A DNA stretch of 64,000 nucleotides from CAYTTR01 sp964440805 (lineage in GTDB: Bacteria > Acidobacteriota > Aminicenantia > Aminicenantales > Aminicenantaceae). Under the pieces are notes generated by a model. That model saw nothing but the letters and a program-made list of their open reading frames with translations, made no database searches and was not told the origin of the DNA. Shown one piece after another: positions 26,562-34,999 of the stretch (positions are counted from its first letter, which is position 1; every line of letters begins with the position of its first letter). Location: contig CAYTTR010000008.1 of the NCBI GenBank assembly GCA_964440805.1, forward strand, positions 13,779 to 77,778, in the 5' to 3' direction. Position numbers and translations under genes: made by a program.

Positions 26562-26734
26562 TAATCTGTATTATTCACGAGTCGCCCGAAGGGTAAAAAA
26601 GGCCGATTTTAGATAAGATCCAATGAATGAAAAAAAAATGCTTTCTTTACAGATGCCAGGAGAAATTCTCTTAAGTCATTCCAAGAATTTATTATATAAT
26701 AAGTATCTATCTTTTATATGAACAGTTCAGATTA
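26562..26734 (-). repeat. Palindromic interspersed element, copy B (degraded, GC module lost)
   Basis: Starts TAATCTGTATTATTCACGAG, passes directly to TCGCCCGAAGGGTAAAAAAGG and the GGCCGATTTTAGATAAGAT core, and ends TGAACAGTTCAGATTA. The GC-rich module has been deleted between GAGTCG and CCCGAAGGG. Read on the minus strand the core still encodes NDLREFLLASVKK, like copies A and C. It interrupts the rpoN-pts operon between hpf and ptsN. A TATAAT-like box within it at about 26694-26700 might serve ptsN but lacks a good -35. Confidence 0.8.
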
Positions 26735-26756
26735 AAGAGAAAAGAGAGGACACAGA

Positions 26757-27230
26757 GTGAAAGTTCATAATTTTCTCCAGCCTTCCATGGTCATTACCAA
26801 TCTTTCTGAGCAAACCAGGGATAAAATTTTAGAGGAATTGGTACTTTATTTGAAGAAAAACAACCAAATTTCCAAGGAAAAAGAATTATTGGAAAAATTG
26901 ATCCAGAGAGAAGAGTTAGGAAGCACAGCTATTGGAGAAGGGGTAGCTGTTCCCCATTGCAAAATAAAAGGCCCCAGGAAACCCATTGTTCTTCTTGGAA
27001 TTTCCAAAAAAGGAGTTGATTTTCATTCTCTGGATGGAAAATCAACCCATTTATTTTTTCTGGTTGTTTCTTCCCCGGAAAATCCAAGTCTAAACCTCCA
27101 GATTTTGGCAGCCATCGCCCATTTGATCCGCAAGTCAGGTAATTTAGTAAAAAAAACAAAAGGATTAGGAAATCCTCAGGATATTCTGGAAATTATCCGG
27201 AAAGAGGAAGATAAAGTAGATGAAGAATGA
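26757..27230 (+). CDS. ptsN: PTS IIA-Ntr-type protein
   Basis: Fructose/mannitol-type EIIA domain, 157 aa, without attached permease, so probably a regulatory phosphocarrier (PtsN/EIIA-Ntr). The phospho-accepting histidine is H67 in GVAVPHCK. GTG start at 26757 with GAGAGGA upstream. It sits in the rpoN region together with hprK, rapZ, HPr and EI, the known nitrogen-PTS neighbourhood. Targets (potassium transport or kinase regulation in other bacteria) cannot be read from the sequence. Confidence 0.88.
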   Translation: MKVHNFLQPSMVITNLSEQTRDKILEELVLYLKKNNQISKEKELLEKLIQREELGSTAIGEGVAVPHCKIKGPRKPIVLLGISKKGVDFHSLDGKSTHLFFLVVSSPENPSLNLQILAAIAHLIRKSGNLVKKTKGLGNPQDILEIIRKEEDKVDEE

Positions 27231-27298
27231 TCATAGAATTCTTGTCTTTAGAGGCCAGCTTGTATTGAGAGAAAAGGTTGCCTTAGAACTCAAATTTA

Positions 27299-27855
27299 TT
27301 GGTGAAATTCTTGAACTCTGAGACGGCAGTTATATCAGGAGGACTATTAAAAATCTTTGATATAGGTGTTCTCATAAGAGGTGACAGTGGGATAGGAAAA
27401 AGTGAGAGCGCCTTAGAACTTATTACAAGAGGTCATCACTTTATATCTGATGATGTCACCCTTATTGAAAAACAGAATGACGGTAGTTTGATGGGGAAAG
27501 CGCCCTCGATGAGCCGTTTTTTCATGGAAATCAGAGGATTAGGAATCATCAACATAGANNNNNNNNNNTGCTGCAGACGAAGATTGATCTTGTTGTCCAT
27601 TTGAAAAAATGGGAAGAAGGTGCGGAGATGGACCGTCTTGGCTTGGAATTCCGGGAAGAGTTTTCCATCCTGGGATCCAGGCTGCCCAAGCTTAGTCTTC
27701 CAGTGGCACCGGGAAGAAATATCGCCACTTTAATAGAAGTAGCCAGTAAAGTTCATCTATGCCGGATGAATGGCTATCATGCAGCTAAAGATATAATTGA
27801 CAGACTGGACAAGGCATTAGCCTTGAAAAATGGAGAGCCAGAGAATGAAAAATGA
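27299..27855 (+). CDS. hprK: HPr kinase/phosphorylase, short form, interrupted by assembly gap
   Basis: Phosphorylates and dephosphorylates Ser46 of HPr. Motifs before the gap: P-loop GDSGIGKSESALELI, SDDVT, and IRGLGIINI. After the gap, in a different apparent frame, come LQTKIDLVVHLKKW, DRLGLEF and the C-terminal NIATLIEVASKVHLC with GYHAAKD. Only the catalytic domain is present (no N-terminal domain), as in alphaproteobacterial forms. TTG 27299 or GTG 27302 may start it; a TAG lies upstream in frame. The 10 N at 27559-27568 break the frame: an intact gene needs a gap length of 3k+2, and comparison with the family suggests roughly 23-29 nt. The break is most likely an assembly artefact, not a pseudogene. 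Confidence 0.85.
27559..27568. other. Assembly gap (10 N) inside hprK
   Basis: Ten undetermined bases. The length appears to be a placeholder because it is incompatible with the hprK reading frame on the two sides. Confidence 0.98.
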
Positions 27856-28702
27856 CCGTTTCATCATTATCACAGGATTATCCGGTTCAGGGAAAACAGT
27901 GGTCAGCCATTTCCTGGAAGACCTGGGTTATTACCGGATAGACAATCTGCCAACCAAGCTGATTTCCTATTTAGTAGGCTTCTGGGAAAGAAAAGAAGTG
28001 GAAATTCAACGGATTGCTTTGGTAGTTGATATTAGAGAAGCCGGTTTTACTGTAGAATTTCCTAAAGCTCTGAAGGCTATAAGCCAAGTGGTATCTCCAA
28101 GGATTATTTTCCTGGAATCATCCGACGATGTTCTGGTTCAAAGATACAGTGAGAGCCGGAGACCTCATCCGTTAAAAAACAGAAAATCCATTCTGGAAAA
28201 AATCCATCTGGAAAGAGAAAGGCTGGCTGGGATAAAAAAGATGGCGGATGAGGTGATCGATACCAGTGATTTTACTATTTCAGAACTCCGGAAATATTTG
28301 GACCGCAAGTTTTCTGCCCGGAAAAATTTCCGGATGCAGGTTCTTGTAATCAGTTTTGGTTATAAATATGGGCTTCCTCTGGAATCAGATTTGATCTTTG
28401 ATGCCCGGTTTATTCCCAATCCTTTTTATCTGGAAGAATTAAAGGGCAAGACAGGGAAGAGCAAAAAGGTTAAAGACTATGTTCTGGGTGCACCTGAATC
28501 CCAGGAATTTTTAGAGAGGTTATACAACTTGCTTGATTATCTGATGCCGAAATATACAGAGGAAGGAAAAAGCAATCTGACCATCTCAATCGGCTGCACT
28601 GGAGGAAAGCACCGCTCAGTAGTCCTGGCTGATCAGATTTACCATCATCTCAAAGGAAAAAAGCATAATGCCCATATTTATCACAGGGACATATTTATAT
28701 AG
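27845..28702 (+). CDS. rapZ: RapZ/YvcJ nucleotide-binding RNase adapter
   Basis: P-loop protein; in Escherichia coli an RNA-binding adapter controlling GlmS levels, in Bacillus a nucleotide-hydrolysing protein. 285 aa from ATG 27845, overlapping the hprK end by 11 bp. Walker A GLSGSGKT at the N-terminus, SRRPHPL, and the C-terminal SIGCTGGKHRSVVLAD with the RapZ-specific DARFIPNP. An in-frame upstream start at 27830 is less likely. The neighbourhood with ptsN, hprK and HPr is the classical one. Confidence 0.93.
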   Translation: MKNDRFIIITGLSGSGKTVVSHFLEDLGYYRIDNLPTKLISYLVGFWERKEVEIQRIALVVDIREAGFTVEFPKALKAISQVVSPRIIFLESSDDVLVQRYSESRRPHPLKNRKSILEKIHLERERLAGIKKMADEVIDTSDFTISELRKYLDRKFSARKNFRMQVLVISFGYKYGLPLESDLIFDARFIPNPFYLEELKGKTGKSKKVKDYVLGAPESQEFLERLYNLLDYLMPKYTEEGKSNLTISIGCTGGKHRSVVLADQIYHHLKGKKHNAHIYHRDIFI

Positions 28703-28797
28703 AGAAAAGAGAGAAGCGATGGTTTTAAAGAAAATTCTTAATCAACCAGTTAAGAAATGATAAAATATAAAGAAAAGATAAGGGTAGTATTCGTCAG

Positions 28798-29202
28798 ATG
28801 ATCGGCGGAATTATTATTTCGCATGGAAAATTAGCTGAAGAGCTTTTAAATGCCTTGACTATCATTCTGGGTGAGGCAGTCAATTTGGAAGCCATATCCA
28901 TCGGATGGTATGATGATGTTGAAGAGTCAAAGAAAAAAATTAATCAATCTTTGAAACGGGTGGACCAAAAAAACGGGGTGTTGATCTTTACTGATATGTT
29001 CGGGGGAACCCCTTCCAACATCAGTTTCAGCTTTTTAAAGGATAACCAAGTGGAGATTATTACCGGAGTGAATCTTCCCATGTTGATAAAGTTTGCTTCT
29101 TTGCAAAGAACTAACAACCTTAAGGAAGTGGCCAAAAAGATAGTAGAACAGGGAAGAAAAAATATCCATCTGGCGAGCCTGCTCTTAAAAGGTAAAGACT
29201 GA
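28798..29202 (+). CDS. PTS EIIA, mannose type
   Basis: 134-aa EIIA-Man/ManX-type domain with the phosphorylatable H9 in IISHGK and the conserved TDMFGGTPSN segment. No EIIB, EIIC or EIID partner is encoded nearby, so a regulatory or relay role is inferred. It follows rapZ after a 95-bp AT-rich gap that shows a TAGTAT-like box near the start but no convincing -35. Confidence 0.88.
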   Translation: MIGGIIISHGKLAEELLNALTIILGEAVNLEAISIGWYDDVEESKKKINQSLKRVDQKNGVLIFTDMFGGTPSNISFSFLKDNQVEIITGVNLPMLIKFASLQRTNNLKEVAKKIVEQGRKNIHLASLLLKGKD

Positions 29203-29220
29203 TTTTTAGAAAGTTTTCAA

Positions 29221-29490
29221 ATGATTGAAAAGGAAGTTAGAATAAAAAATAAACTCGGACTGCATGCCAGAGCCGCTGTCAAATTTGTCAATGTAGCCAA
29301 CCGCTTTGCCTCATCCGTCCGACTGGAAAAAGATACTCAAGAAATTGATGGCAAGAGTATACTGGGTATTCTTACTCTTGCCGCCGTTAAAGAAACACGG
29401 TTAACTCTTAAAATATCCGGAGGAGATGAAGAAGTAGCTCTAAAAGCCCTTGAAAAATTGATCGACAATAAATTTGGTGAAGACGAATAA
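29221..29490 (+). CDS. ptsH: Phosphocarrier protein HPr
   Basis: 89 aa. The EI-phosphorylated histidine is H15 in LGLHARAAV and the regulatory serine is S46 in GKSILGIL, both at canonical positions. The presence of Ser46 next to an HprK gene predicts ATP-dependent seryl control. It lies 18 bp after EIIA-Man and abuts ptsI. Confidence 0.96.
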   Translation: MIEKEVRIKNKLGLHARAAVKFVNVANRFASSVRLEKDTQEIDGKSILGILTLAAVKETRLTLKISGGDEEVALKALEKLIDNKFGEDE

Positions 29491-31263
29491 ATGGCCACAG
29501 AATACATAAGACTGAGAGGGATGGGGGTTTCGCCTGGAATTTCTCTGGGTGAAGCCTATTTAGCCGAACAAGTCGTATTTACCAGCAGAAAAGAAACCAT
29601 TCCTCCGGACAAAGTTGAAGAAGAAATTAAAAGGCTAAAAGAAGCTTATTTACGTACCAAAGAAGAATTATCCCGGATAAGAACTCAGATAAAAGAAAAA
29701 ATAGGCAAGGAACATTCTTTTATTTTTGAAGCTCATTTAATGATTCTGGAAGACAAATCCTTATTCGAAGATATTGTGAACCTGATACGAAAGGAAAAAG
29801 TGCAGGCAGAATGGGCTCTTTCCAGGGTCCACGAGAAATATATTCAGCTTTTCGAATCTCTAAACGAAGAATATTTCAAGCAGCGGAAGTTTGATGTTTC
29901 CGATGTCCTATCTAAAATTTACAAGAATCTCGAGCCGGCAGAAGATGACAAAATGGATGTTGGTGCCGAAAGTATTTTAGTTGCCCATGAGCTTTTGCCC
30001 TCAGAAGCAGCTATGAAGCTGAGTAAAGGGAATATTTTGGCAGTTGCTCTTGATATGGGGGGACAAACTTCCCACACAGCCATATTGGCTCGCTCCCTGA
30101 ACATTCCGGCGGTAGTAGGTTTAAGGAACATTACCCAGAGGGTGAAAAAAGGGGATGTAGTCATAGTTGACGGCACTGATGGAGAAGTTCTCATCAATCC
30201 CCCATTAGCCATAAAAAAAGAATTTATAAGCAAAAAAAAGAAGTATGATGATTATTGTTTGGAATTGAGGAAAACATCCCGGCTCGCCTCAGTGACCTTG
30301 GATGAGGAAAGATTTTTCCCAATGGCCAATATCGAGTTACCTGAGGAAGTTACACTTGCTTTATCACTTGGAGCTGAAGGGATTGGTTTGTTCCGGTCGG
30401 AATTCCTTTATCTCCAAAATACCACTCTGCCCAAAGAAGAAGATCATTTCCGTATTTACTCTCAAATCGCCAATAAGGCTTACCCATCTCCTGTCTATAT
30501 CCGAACCATTGATATCGGTGGAGAAAAAAACATACCCCAGTTAAATATCGAAAAAGAACCTAACCCGGCTCTGGGGCTAAGAGCTATTCGATTTTCCTTG
30601 AAGAATAAAGACCTCTTGAGAATACAACTGCGGTCAATCCTGAAGGCAAGCGTAAAGAAAAATGTGAGGATTCTTATTCCCATGATTACCGAGATTGAAG
30701 AGATTGAGGAGGTCAAATGGATGCTGCGGGAGGTAAAACGCGACCTGGAAAAAAAAGGGATAGATTATGATAAAAATATTCCCTTAGGAATAATGATTGA
30801 AGTTCCTGCTGCTGCGGCCCTTGCTGATTTATTTGTCAAGGAAGTCGATTACATTTCTATCGGCACTAATGACCTTATTCAGTATTACTTAGCGGTGGAC
30901 CGCTCCAATGAGCTGGTTTCCTATCTGTACAAACCCCTTCATCCTGCGGTTCTAAGACTGATTCACTTCATCATCAGAACAGTTCAAAAAGAAGGTAAGG
31001 AAATCACTGTTTGCGGAGAGATGGCGGCAGATCCTCTGGCTGCCATTATTCTATTAGGGTTTGGTTTGAGAAAATTCAGTATGAACCCCATCTTCATCCC
31101 CAGAATTAAAAAAGTTCTCCGTTCGGTTGAATACAGTCAGGTAAAAGAGCTTGTTACCAAAGCCATAACTTTAAAAACAGCCCAGGAAATAGAAGAATTT
31201 CTTATCGAAAGAATTCTGGTTAAGTATCCTAAGGCTTTTCTGATGAGGGAGAATGCTTTTTAA
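29491..31263 (+). CDS. ptsI: PTS enzyme I (PEP-protein phosphotransferase)
   Basis: Transfers phosphate from PEP to HPr. 590 aa, normal for the classical EI without a GAF domain. Active-site histidine H195 in GGQTSHTAILARS; PEP-binding GIGLFRSEFLYL and IGTNDLIQY; the C-terminal CGEMAADP contains the conserved cysteine. Starts directly after the HPr stop. Last gene of the operon, convergent with the cupin gene 6 bp away. Confidence 0.96.
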   Translation: MATEYIRLRGMGVSPGISLGEAYLAEQVVFTSRKETIPPDKVEEEIKRLKEAYLRTKEELSRIRTQIKEKIGKEHSFIFEAHLMILEDKSLFEDIVNLIRKEKVQAEWALSRVHEKYIQLFESLNEEYFKQRKFDVSDVLSKIYKNLEPAEDDKMDVGAESILVAHELLPSEAAMKLSKGNILAVALDMGGQTSHTAILARSLNIPAVVGLRNITQRVKKGDVVIVDGTDGEVLINPPLAIKKEFISKKKKYDDYCLELRKTSRLASVTLDEERFFPMANIELPEEVTLALSLGAEGIGLFRSEFLYLQNTTLPKEEDHFRIYSQIANKAYPSPVYIRTIDIGGEKNIPQLNIEKEPNPALGLRAIRFSLKNKDLLRIQLRSILKASVKKNVRILIPMITEIEEIEEVKWMLREVKRDLEKKGIDYDKNIPLGIMIEVPAAAALADLFVKEVDYISIGTNDLIQYYLAVDRSNELVSYLYKPLHPAVLRLIHFIIRTVQKEGKEITVCGEMAADPLAAIILLGFGLRKFSMNPIFIPRIKKVLRSVEYSQVKELVTKAITLKTAQEIEEFLIERILVKYPKAFLMRENAF

Positions 31264-31269
31264 CCAGGA

Positions 31270-31665
31270 TTAATCTGTTTTTCTGCCGTAATCGTCTTGA
31301 AGCCTGACAATATCTGATTCATCTGATTTACCCAGCCAGAGCTCCATTATTCTGCCAGGCTGATTTCCCACGCAACGAAGACGGTGAGGTGCTTGACTGG
31401 GAATGAAGATTTCTTCATTTTCTTTCGGCCTCCAGGTTTTTTCTCCAACAGTAACCTCTAATCCTGCATCCAGAACCACCCAGAACTCACTTCTCCGATG
31501 GTGGTATTGAAGAGAAAGGGCTGCTCCGGGTTTGACAGTGATAATTTTCAAGCTTCCTGCCTTGTTATGAGGAAAAGACCTGAATTTTCCCCATGGCCTG
31601 TGTTCTTCAAATATGCTTGCTCGAAATTTTTGTTCTTGGGAATTCTTTGGTTTTCGCTCAACCAT
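31270..31665 (-). CDS. Cupin, mannose-6-phosphate isomerase type II-like
   Basis: 131-aa single-domain cupin resembling the C-terminal isomerase domain of ManC (type II mannose-6-phosphate isomerase). Visible motifs: RPWGKFRSF, KPGAALSLQYHHRRSEFWVV (metal-binding histidines), and the second cupin half with PSQAPHRL. No nucleotidyltransferase domain is attached. It follows ssb on the same strand by 51 bp and could belong to the tol-ssb transcript. Activity is inferred from the family. Confidence 0.8.
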   Translation of the reverse strand: MVERKPKNSQEQKFRASIFEEHRPWGKFRSFPHNKAGSLKIITVKPGAALSLQYHHRRSEFWVVLDAGLEVTVGEKTWRPKENEEIFIPSQAPHRLRCVGNQPGRIMELWLGKSDESDIVRLQDDYGRKTD

Positions 31666-31716
31666 CTCGAACTTTATTGTTCTCTTTAAAGAAATAATGT
31701 TTTGCCCTTCTCCCGT

Positions 31717-32169
31717 TTAGAACGGAATATCTTCTTCGTTGTCTGACTGGTTTTGGGGAGCTTCTTCTTCCTTGGATTCTTCTGCTGTCTCGTCCGGGAA
31801 GGAGGTCTCGGCTGAAGAGTCATCTTTCCGGCCCAGAAAAACAATGTTCTGGGCGATAACCTCGGTGGTGTAGCGCTTGTTTCCGTCTCTGTCTTCCCAG
31901 CTTCTTGTTTTTATTTTTCCTTCAAGATAAATTTGTTTCCCCTGGTTCAAGAACTTTTCACAGAATTCGGCCAATTTTCCCCAGGCCACTATGCGGTGCC
32001 ATTCTGTGCGAACGTCACTTTCCTTGGTTGTGGGATTGAAGTAACGCTCGTTTGTAGCCAGAGTGAAACGGGCCACTGCTCTTTCAGATTGAGGCAGATA
32101 ACGAACTTCCGGGTCTCTTCCAAGATGTCCTATAAGAAGGACTTTGTTTAAGCTGTTGATGTCTCTCAT
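31717..32169 (-). CDS. ssb: Single-stranded DNA-binding protein
   Basis: Coats single-stranded DNA in replication and repair. 150 aa from ATG 32169 (MRDINSLNKVLLIGHLGRDP), with GGTGGAG upstream. The OB fold spans about residues 1-110; an acidic flexible tail ends in EEDIPF, the peptide that recruits partner proteins (including RecJ in other bacteria). A much longer frame upstream is the antisense-of-frame reading of cpoB and is rejected. The start overlaps the cpoB stop (ATGA), an unusual coupling of a DNA protein to the Tol-Pal cluster. Confidence 0.95.
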   Translation of the reverse strand: MRDINSLNKVLLIGHLGRDPEVRYLPQSERAVARFTLATNERYFNPTTKESDVRTEWHRIVAWGKLAEFCEKFLNQGKQIYLEGKIKTRSWEDRDGNKRYTTEVIAQNIVFLGRKDDSSAETSFPDETAEESKEEEAPQNQSDNEEDIPF

Positions 32170-33005
32170 TTTTTCTCCACCAATTCTTTGATTTTTTCTT
32201 GAGCGAGCTTTGTCTCTTCTTCCAGAGGATATTTGCTGACCAGGAGTTTGAGTGTTGCCAGTGCTTCCTCTTTTTTTCCCATTTGGATAAGACTCAGACC
32301 CTTTTTCAAATAGGCGGCAGCAATTTTGTCGCTGAAGGGATAATTTAAAATCACATCGGTGAATTGATCCACTGCTTCCTCGAATTTCTGCTGGCTGAAG
32401 AGACATTCTCCTATCCAATAAGACGCATTATCGGCCAGAGGACTCTCAGGGAAGTGGATTTTATAAATTTTAAAACCTTCAATGGCTAAGTCAAAGTGAC
32501 CTTTAAGGTAATCTTCTCGGGCCATGTTGAATAATTCTTGAGGAGAAAGATCTGAGGGAAGCGGGTGGGATTCTGCCTTTTCTATGTCCGGGCTTTCTTC
32601 TTCCTTTTTTGGAGTTTCTTCTTCAGAAACTTCCGGGGGAGGTGCAGAAATGCTTTTGAAATCTTTCACGGTTTCATCCAGGCTGAGAAATTTCTGATAA
32701 ACCAAGTCGAGTTTTTCTGCAAGGATTTGATATTGGAGGGGAATATTTTGTTGATTTTCTTTAAGGCCGGCCTGGTCAAGCTGGAGTTGTTTGATGGAGA
32801 CATTAAGTTCTCTCATCTCTTTTTTGAGCTGCTCCATCTCTTCTCTGTTGAGGTCAATCTTTTTTTCCAGATTCTGCAGGGTTTGTTTAAGAAGTTGAAT
32901 ATCCTTGTAGATTAATTCATAGACTTTTTCGCTTTTATCAGCAGTAAGACTCACTGGTAGGGCAAAAACAAAAAGAAATACTAATCCTTTAGCAAAAAAT
33001 CTCAT
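32166..33005 (-). CDS. cpoB: CpoB/YbgF, Tol-Pal associated TPR protein
   Basis: Periplasmic protein coordinating peptidoglycan synthesis with outer-membrane constriction. 279 aa: signal peptide (1-22), a coiled coil (about 28-90, many heptads such as LKQTLQNLEKKIDL), a Pro/Glu-rich linker, and TPR repeats from about residue 155 (PQELFNMAREDYLKGHFDLA). Downstream of pal, as usual. Its TGA stop lies within the ssb ATGA. Confidence 0.88.
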   Translation of the reverse strand: MRFFAKGLVFLFVFALPVSLTADKSEKVYELIYKDIQLLKQTLQNLEKKIDLNREEMEQLKKEMRELNVSIKQLQLDQAGLKENQQNIPLQYQILAEKLDLVYQKFLSLDETVKDFKSISAPPPEVSEEETPKKEEESPDIEKAESHPLPSDLSPQELFNMAREDYLKGHFDLAIEGFKIYKIHFPESPLADNASYWIGECLFSQQKFEEAVDQFTDVILNYPFSDKIAAAYLKKGLSLIQMGKKEEALATLKLLVSKYPLEEETKLAQEKIKELVEKK

Positions 33006-33029
33006 GTAAATATTATAGAAAAAGAACCG

Positions 33030-33578
33030 TTATTTGGCTATAATTGTAAATTGAGCGCGACGGTTCTTAGCCCAAGCTTCCTCATTATGACCTGGATCCA
33101 GAGGCTGGCTTTTTCCGTAAGAGATTATTTTAATCCTGTCCGGAGAAATGCCGAGTGAAACCAAATAATCATAAGTAGCCTTAGCTCTTTTTTCTCCCAG
33201 GGCCAAATTGTATTCCTCAGTTCCTCTTTCGTCACAATGGCCTTCGATCAAGATTTTAACACTTGACCATTTTTCCAACCAGGCGGCATTGGCGGACAAC
33301 ACTGGCTTGGCGTCTTCCCGGATAAAATATTTATCGAAGTCGAAATGGATCATATCGAGAGGTTGTTCAACGTTTATTTCTTCCAGGGTTTTTCTTTCGA
33401 AAATCTCTTCTTCGGTAAGTTCAGGTTCTTCGACTTTGGGGGGCTCTTCCACTTTTTCTACCTTGGGCTGTTCCTTAACTTGAGGAGGGGGAGGAACTTC
33501 TTCGACCTTTTTCCGGCAGGAGAGAAAAAAAGCAAAGACCAGAATGAAAGCAAGGGAAAAGACTATAATTTTTTTCAT
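33030..33578 (-). CDS. pal: Peptidoglycan-associated lipoprotein Pal
   Basis: Outer-membrane lipoprotein that binds peptidoglycan. 182 aa from ATG 33578, chosen because AAGGAGG lies just upstream. Lipobox FFLSC with acylated C21, a Pro/Glu/Val-rich linker (about 25-60), then an OmpA-like domain with IEGHCDERGTEEYNLALGEK, the diaminopimelate-binding motif. A separate promoter precedes it. Canonical order tolB-pal-cpoB. Confidence 0.95.
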   Translation of the reverse strand: MKKIIVFSLAFILVFAFFLSCRKKVEEVPPPPQVKEQPKVEKVEEPPKVEEPELTEEEIFERKTLEEINVEQPLDMIHFDFDKYFIREDAKPVLSANAAWLEKWSSVKILIEGHCDERGTEEYNLALGEKRAKATYDYLVSLGISPDRIKIISYGKSQPLDPGHNEEAWAKNRRAQFTIIAK

Positions 33579-33647
33579 CGGACCTCCTTTTTTAGTCATT
33601 CATTGCGATTCGCACCGCTTTTCCCAAAATAATCCTTAATTTCCCCC

Positions 33648-33676
33648 TTTATACATTGTTGTCATTTCCCTGTCAA
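33648..33676 (-). promoter_or_regulatory. Internal promoter for pal-cpoB-ssb
   Basis: Minus strand: TTGACA (33671-33676), 17-bp spacer, TATAAA (33648-33653). The -35 box sits inside a perfect 5-bp hairpin CCCTG-TTGA-CAGGG that may also end or attenuate tolB transcription. The leader to pal is about 63 nt. Confidence 0.65.
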
Positions 33677-33709
33677 CAGGGGAGCATAAAAATGTTATTA
33701 CAGAAACAG

Positions 33710-34999
33710 TCATTGAGACCAATCAGGTAATTTATTTTCTCCTTCACGGGTAAGCTGGCGCAGGTTGCTGCCGTCATAATCTATGGAATATATTTGGATT
33801 GTACCATTCCGGTTGGAGGAGAAAACAATATGTCTTCCGTCAGGAGACCAGGAAGGTGATTCGTTCCGGGCATTGCTTTCTGTCAGTTTTATTATCTGAT
33901 TTGTCCGGAGATTCAACACGTAGAGATCGAAAATAAGATTTACCCTGGAGACATAGGCAATTCTGTCACCGGTTGGAGACCAGGCAGGAGAATCATGATA
34001 GGTCCCGCCAAAGCTCGCCCGGCGTATGTTAGTGCCTTCAGCGTCCATAATGTAAATCTGGGGCGTGCCTCCCCTGTCTGAGGTAAAAGCGATTTCCCGG
34101 CTGTTGGGGGACCAGGTGGGAGCAGTGTCGATGGCTTTGTTGAAGGTCAGGCGTTTAATGCCTTTTCCGTTGCTGTCAGCTACGTAAATCTCTGATATTC
34201 CTTTATCTATGGTTGAGCAAAAAGCCAATCTTTTCCCGTCTGGAGAAAAAGCAGGAGAAAAATTAGTCCCTTCAGTCTGGACCGCTGTTATTTTCCCTTC
34301 ATAGATGTCCAGAATATAGAGTATAGCCTGACCTTCTACATAAGATGTATAGGCAATTTTCCGTCCATCGGATGACCAGGCGGGCATGTAATCTTTGACC
34401 CGGTTAAAAGTCAAGCGGGTTTGGTTGTGTCCGTCATAGTCCATCATGTAGATTTCATCATTTCCGTCTCTATTGGAGATGAAGACAATCTTGGATGTAA
34501 ACAAAGAAGGTTCTCCGAAAACCTTCATGATTTCATCAGCCATTTTATGGGCGGCCAGGCGAAGAAGAGATTTATCGGCCTCATAACGCCTTCCAAAAAT
34601 GAAACGTTCTGCTTTAACATCATATAGTTTTCCTTCGAAAACAATCCCTTTTTCTCCGGCTGAATAAACTTCGCCGGCAAAGAGAATTTTTGCCTGGATA
34701 GACTCCCAGTCTTTGAACGAAATCTCCTGGGGATTGAAAGGAGGGATGTAGTTGTAATAGGAAGAAGGCAGGGGAGCAAAAACCCGGCTGTATTTCAGGT
34801 CGGAAGAGAGTACTTCATGAAGAATAGTGGAAGCTTCCTTAACCAGGTTATTTTCATCTGTTGTTTGAAAGGCCGGGATGGCAATAGGGATAGCCGGCAT
34901 TCCTTCCCTGATAGTCAAAACTACTTCCTGTTGGGAATATAGGAGGACAAAAAGAGACAAAAGGCAACCTAAAAAAAACCAAATCCATTTTTTATTCAT
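33710..34999 (-). CDS. tolB: TolB periplasmic beta-propeller
   Basis: Periplasmic hub of the Tol-Pal system contacting TolA and Pal. 429 aa with signal sequence (about 1-22), an N-terminal alpha/beta domain, and a WD40-like/PD40 propeller from about residue 165, with repeats such as FSPDGKRLAFCS, WSPNSREIAFTSDRGG and WSPDGRHIVFSSNRNG. The start overlaps the stop of the TolA/TonB-like gene by 4 bp. Confidence 0.94.
   Translation of the reverse strand: MNKKWIWFFLGCLLSLFVLLYSQQEVVLTIREGMPAIPIAIPAFQTTDENNLVKEASTILHEVLSSDLKYSRVFAPLPSSYYNYIPPFNPQEISFKDWESIQAKILFAGEVYSAGEKGIVFEGKLYDVKAERFIFGRRYEADKSLLRLAAHKMADEIMKVFGEPSLFTSKIVFISNRDGNDEIYMMDYDGHNQTRLTFNRVKDYMPAWSSDGRKIAYTSYVEGQAILYILDIYEGKITAVQTEGTNFSPAFSPDGKRLAFCSTIDKGISEIYVADSNGKGIKRLTFNKAIDTAPTWSPNSREIAFTSDRGGTPQIYIMDAEGTNIRRASFGGTYHDSPAWSPTGDRIAYVSRVNLIFDLYVLNLRTNQIIKLTESNARNESPSWSPDGRHIVFSSNRNGTIQIYSIDYDGSNLRQLTREGENKLPDWSQ

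Noticed and set aside
27299..27855. hprK as a frameshifted pseudogene
   Set aside because: The break coincides exactly with the N run and both sides match adjacent HprK motifs; a mis-sized assembly gap is the simpler explanation.
28703..28797. Sigma-54 promoter before the EIIA-Man gene or elsewhere in the rpoN cluster
   Set aside because: No TGGCAC-N5-TTGC-type pair was found; the AT-rich gap gives only weak -10-like boxes.
32170..32418. N-terminal extension of ssb by 83 residues
   Set aside because: It is an alternative-frame reading of cpoB; MRDINSL with GGTGGAG is the proper SSB start.
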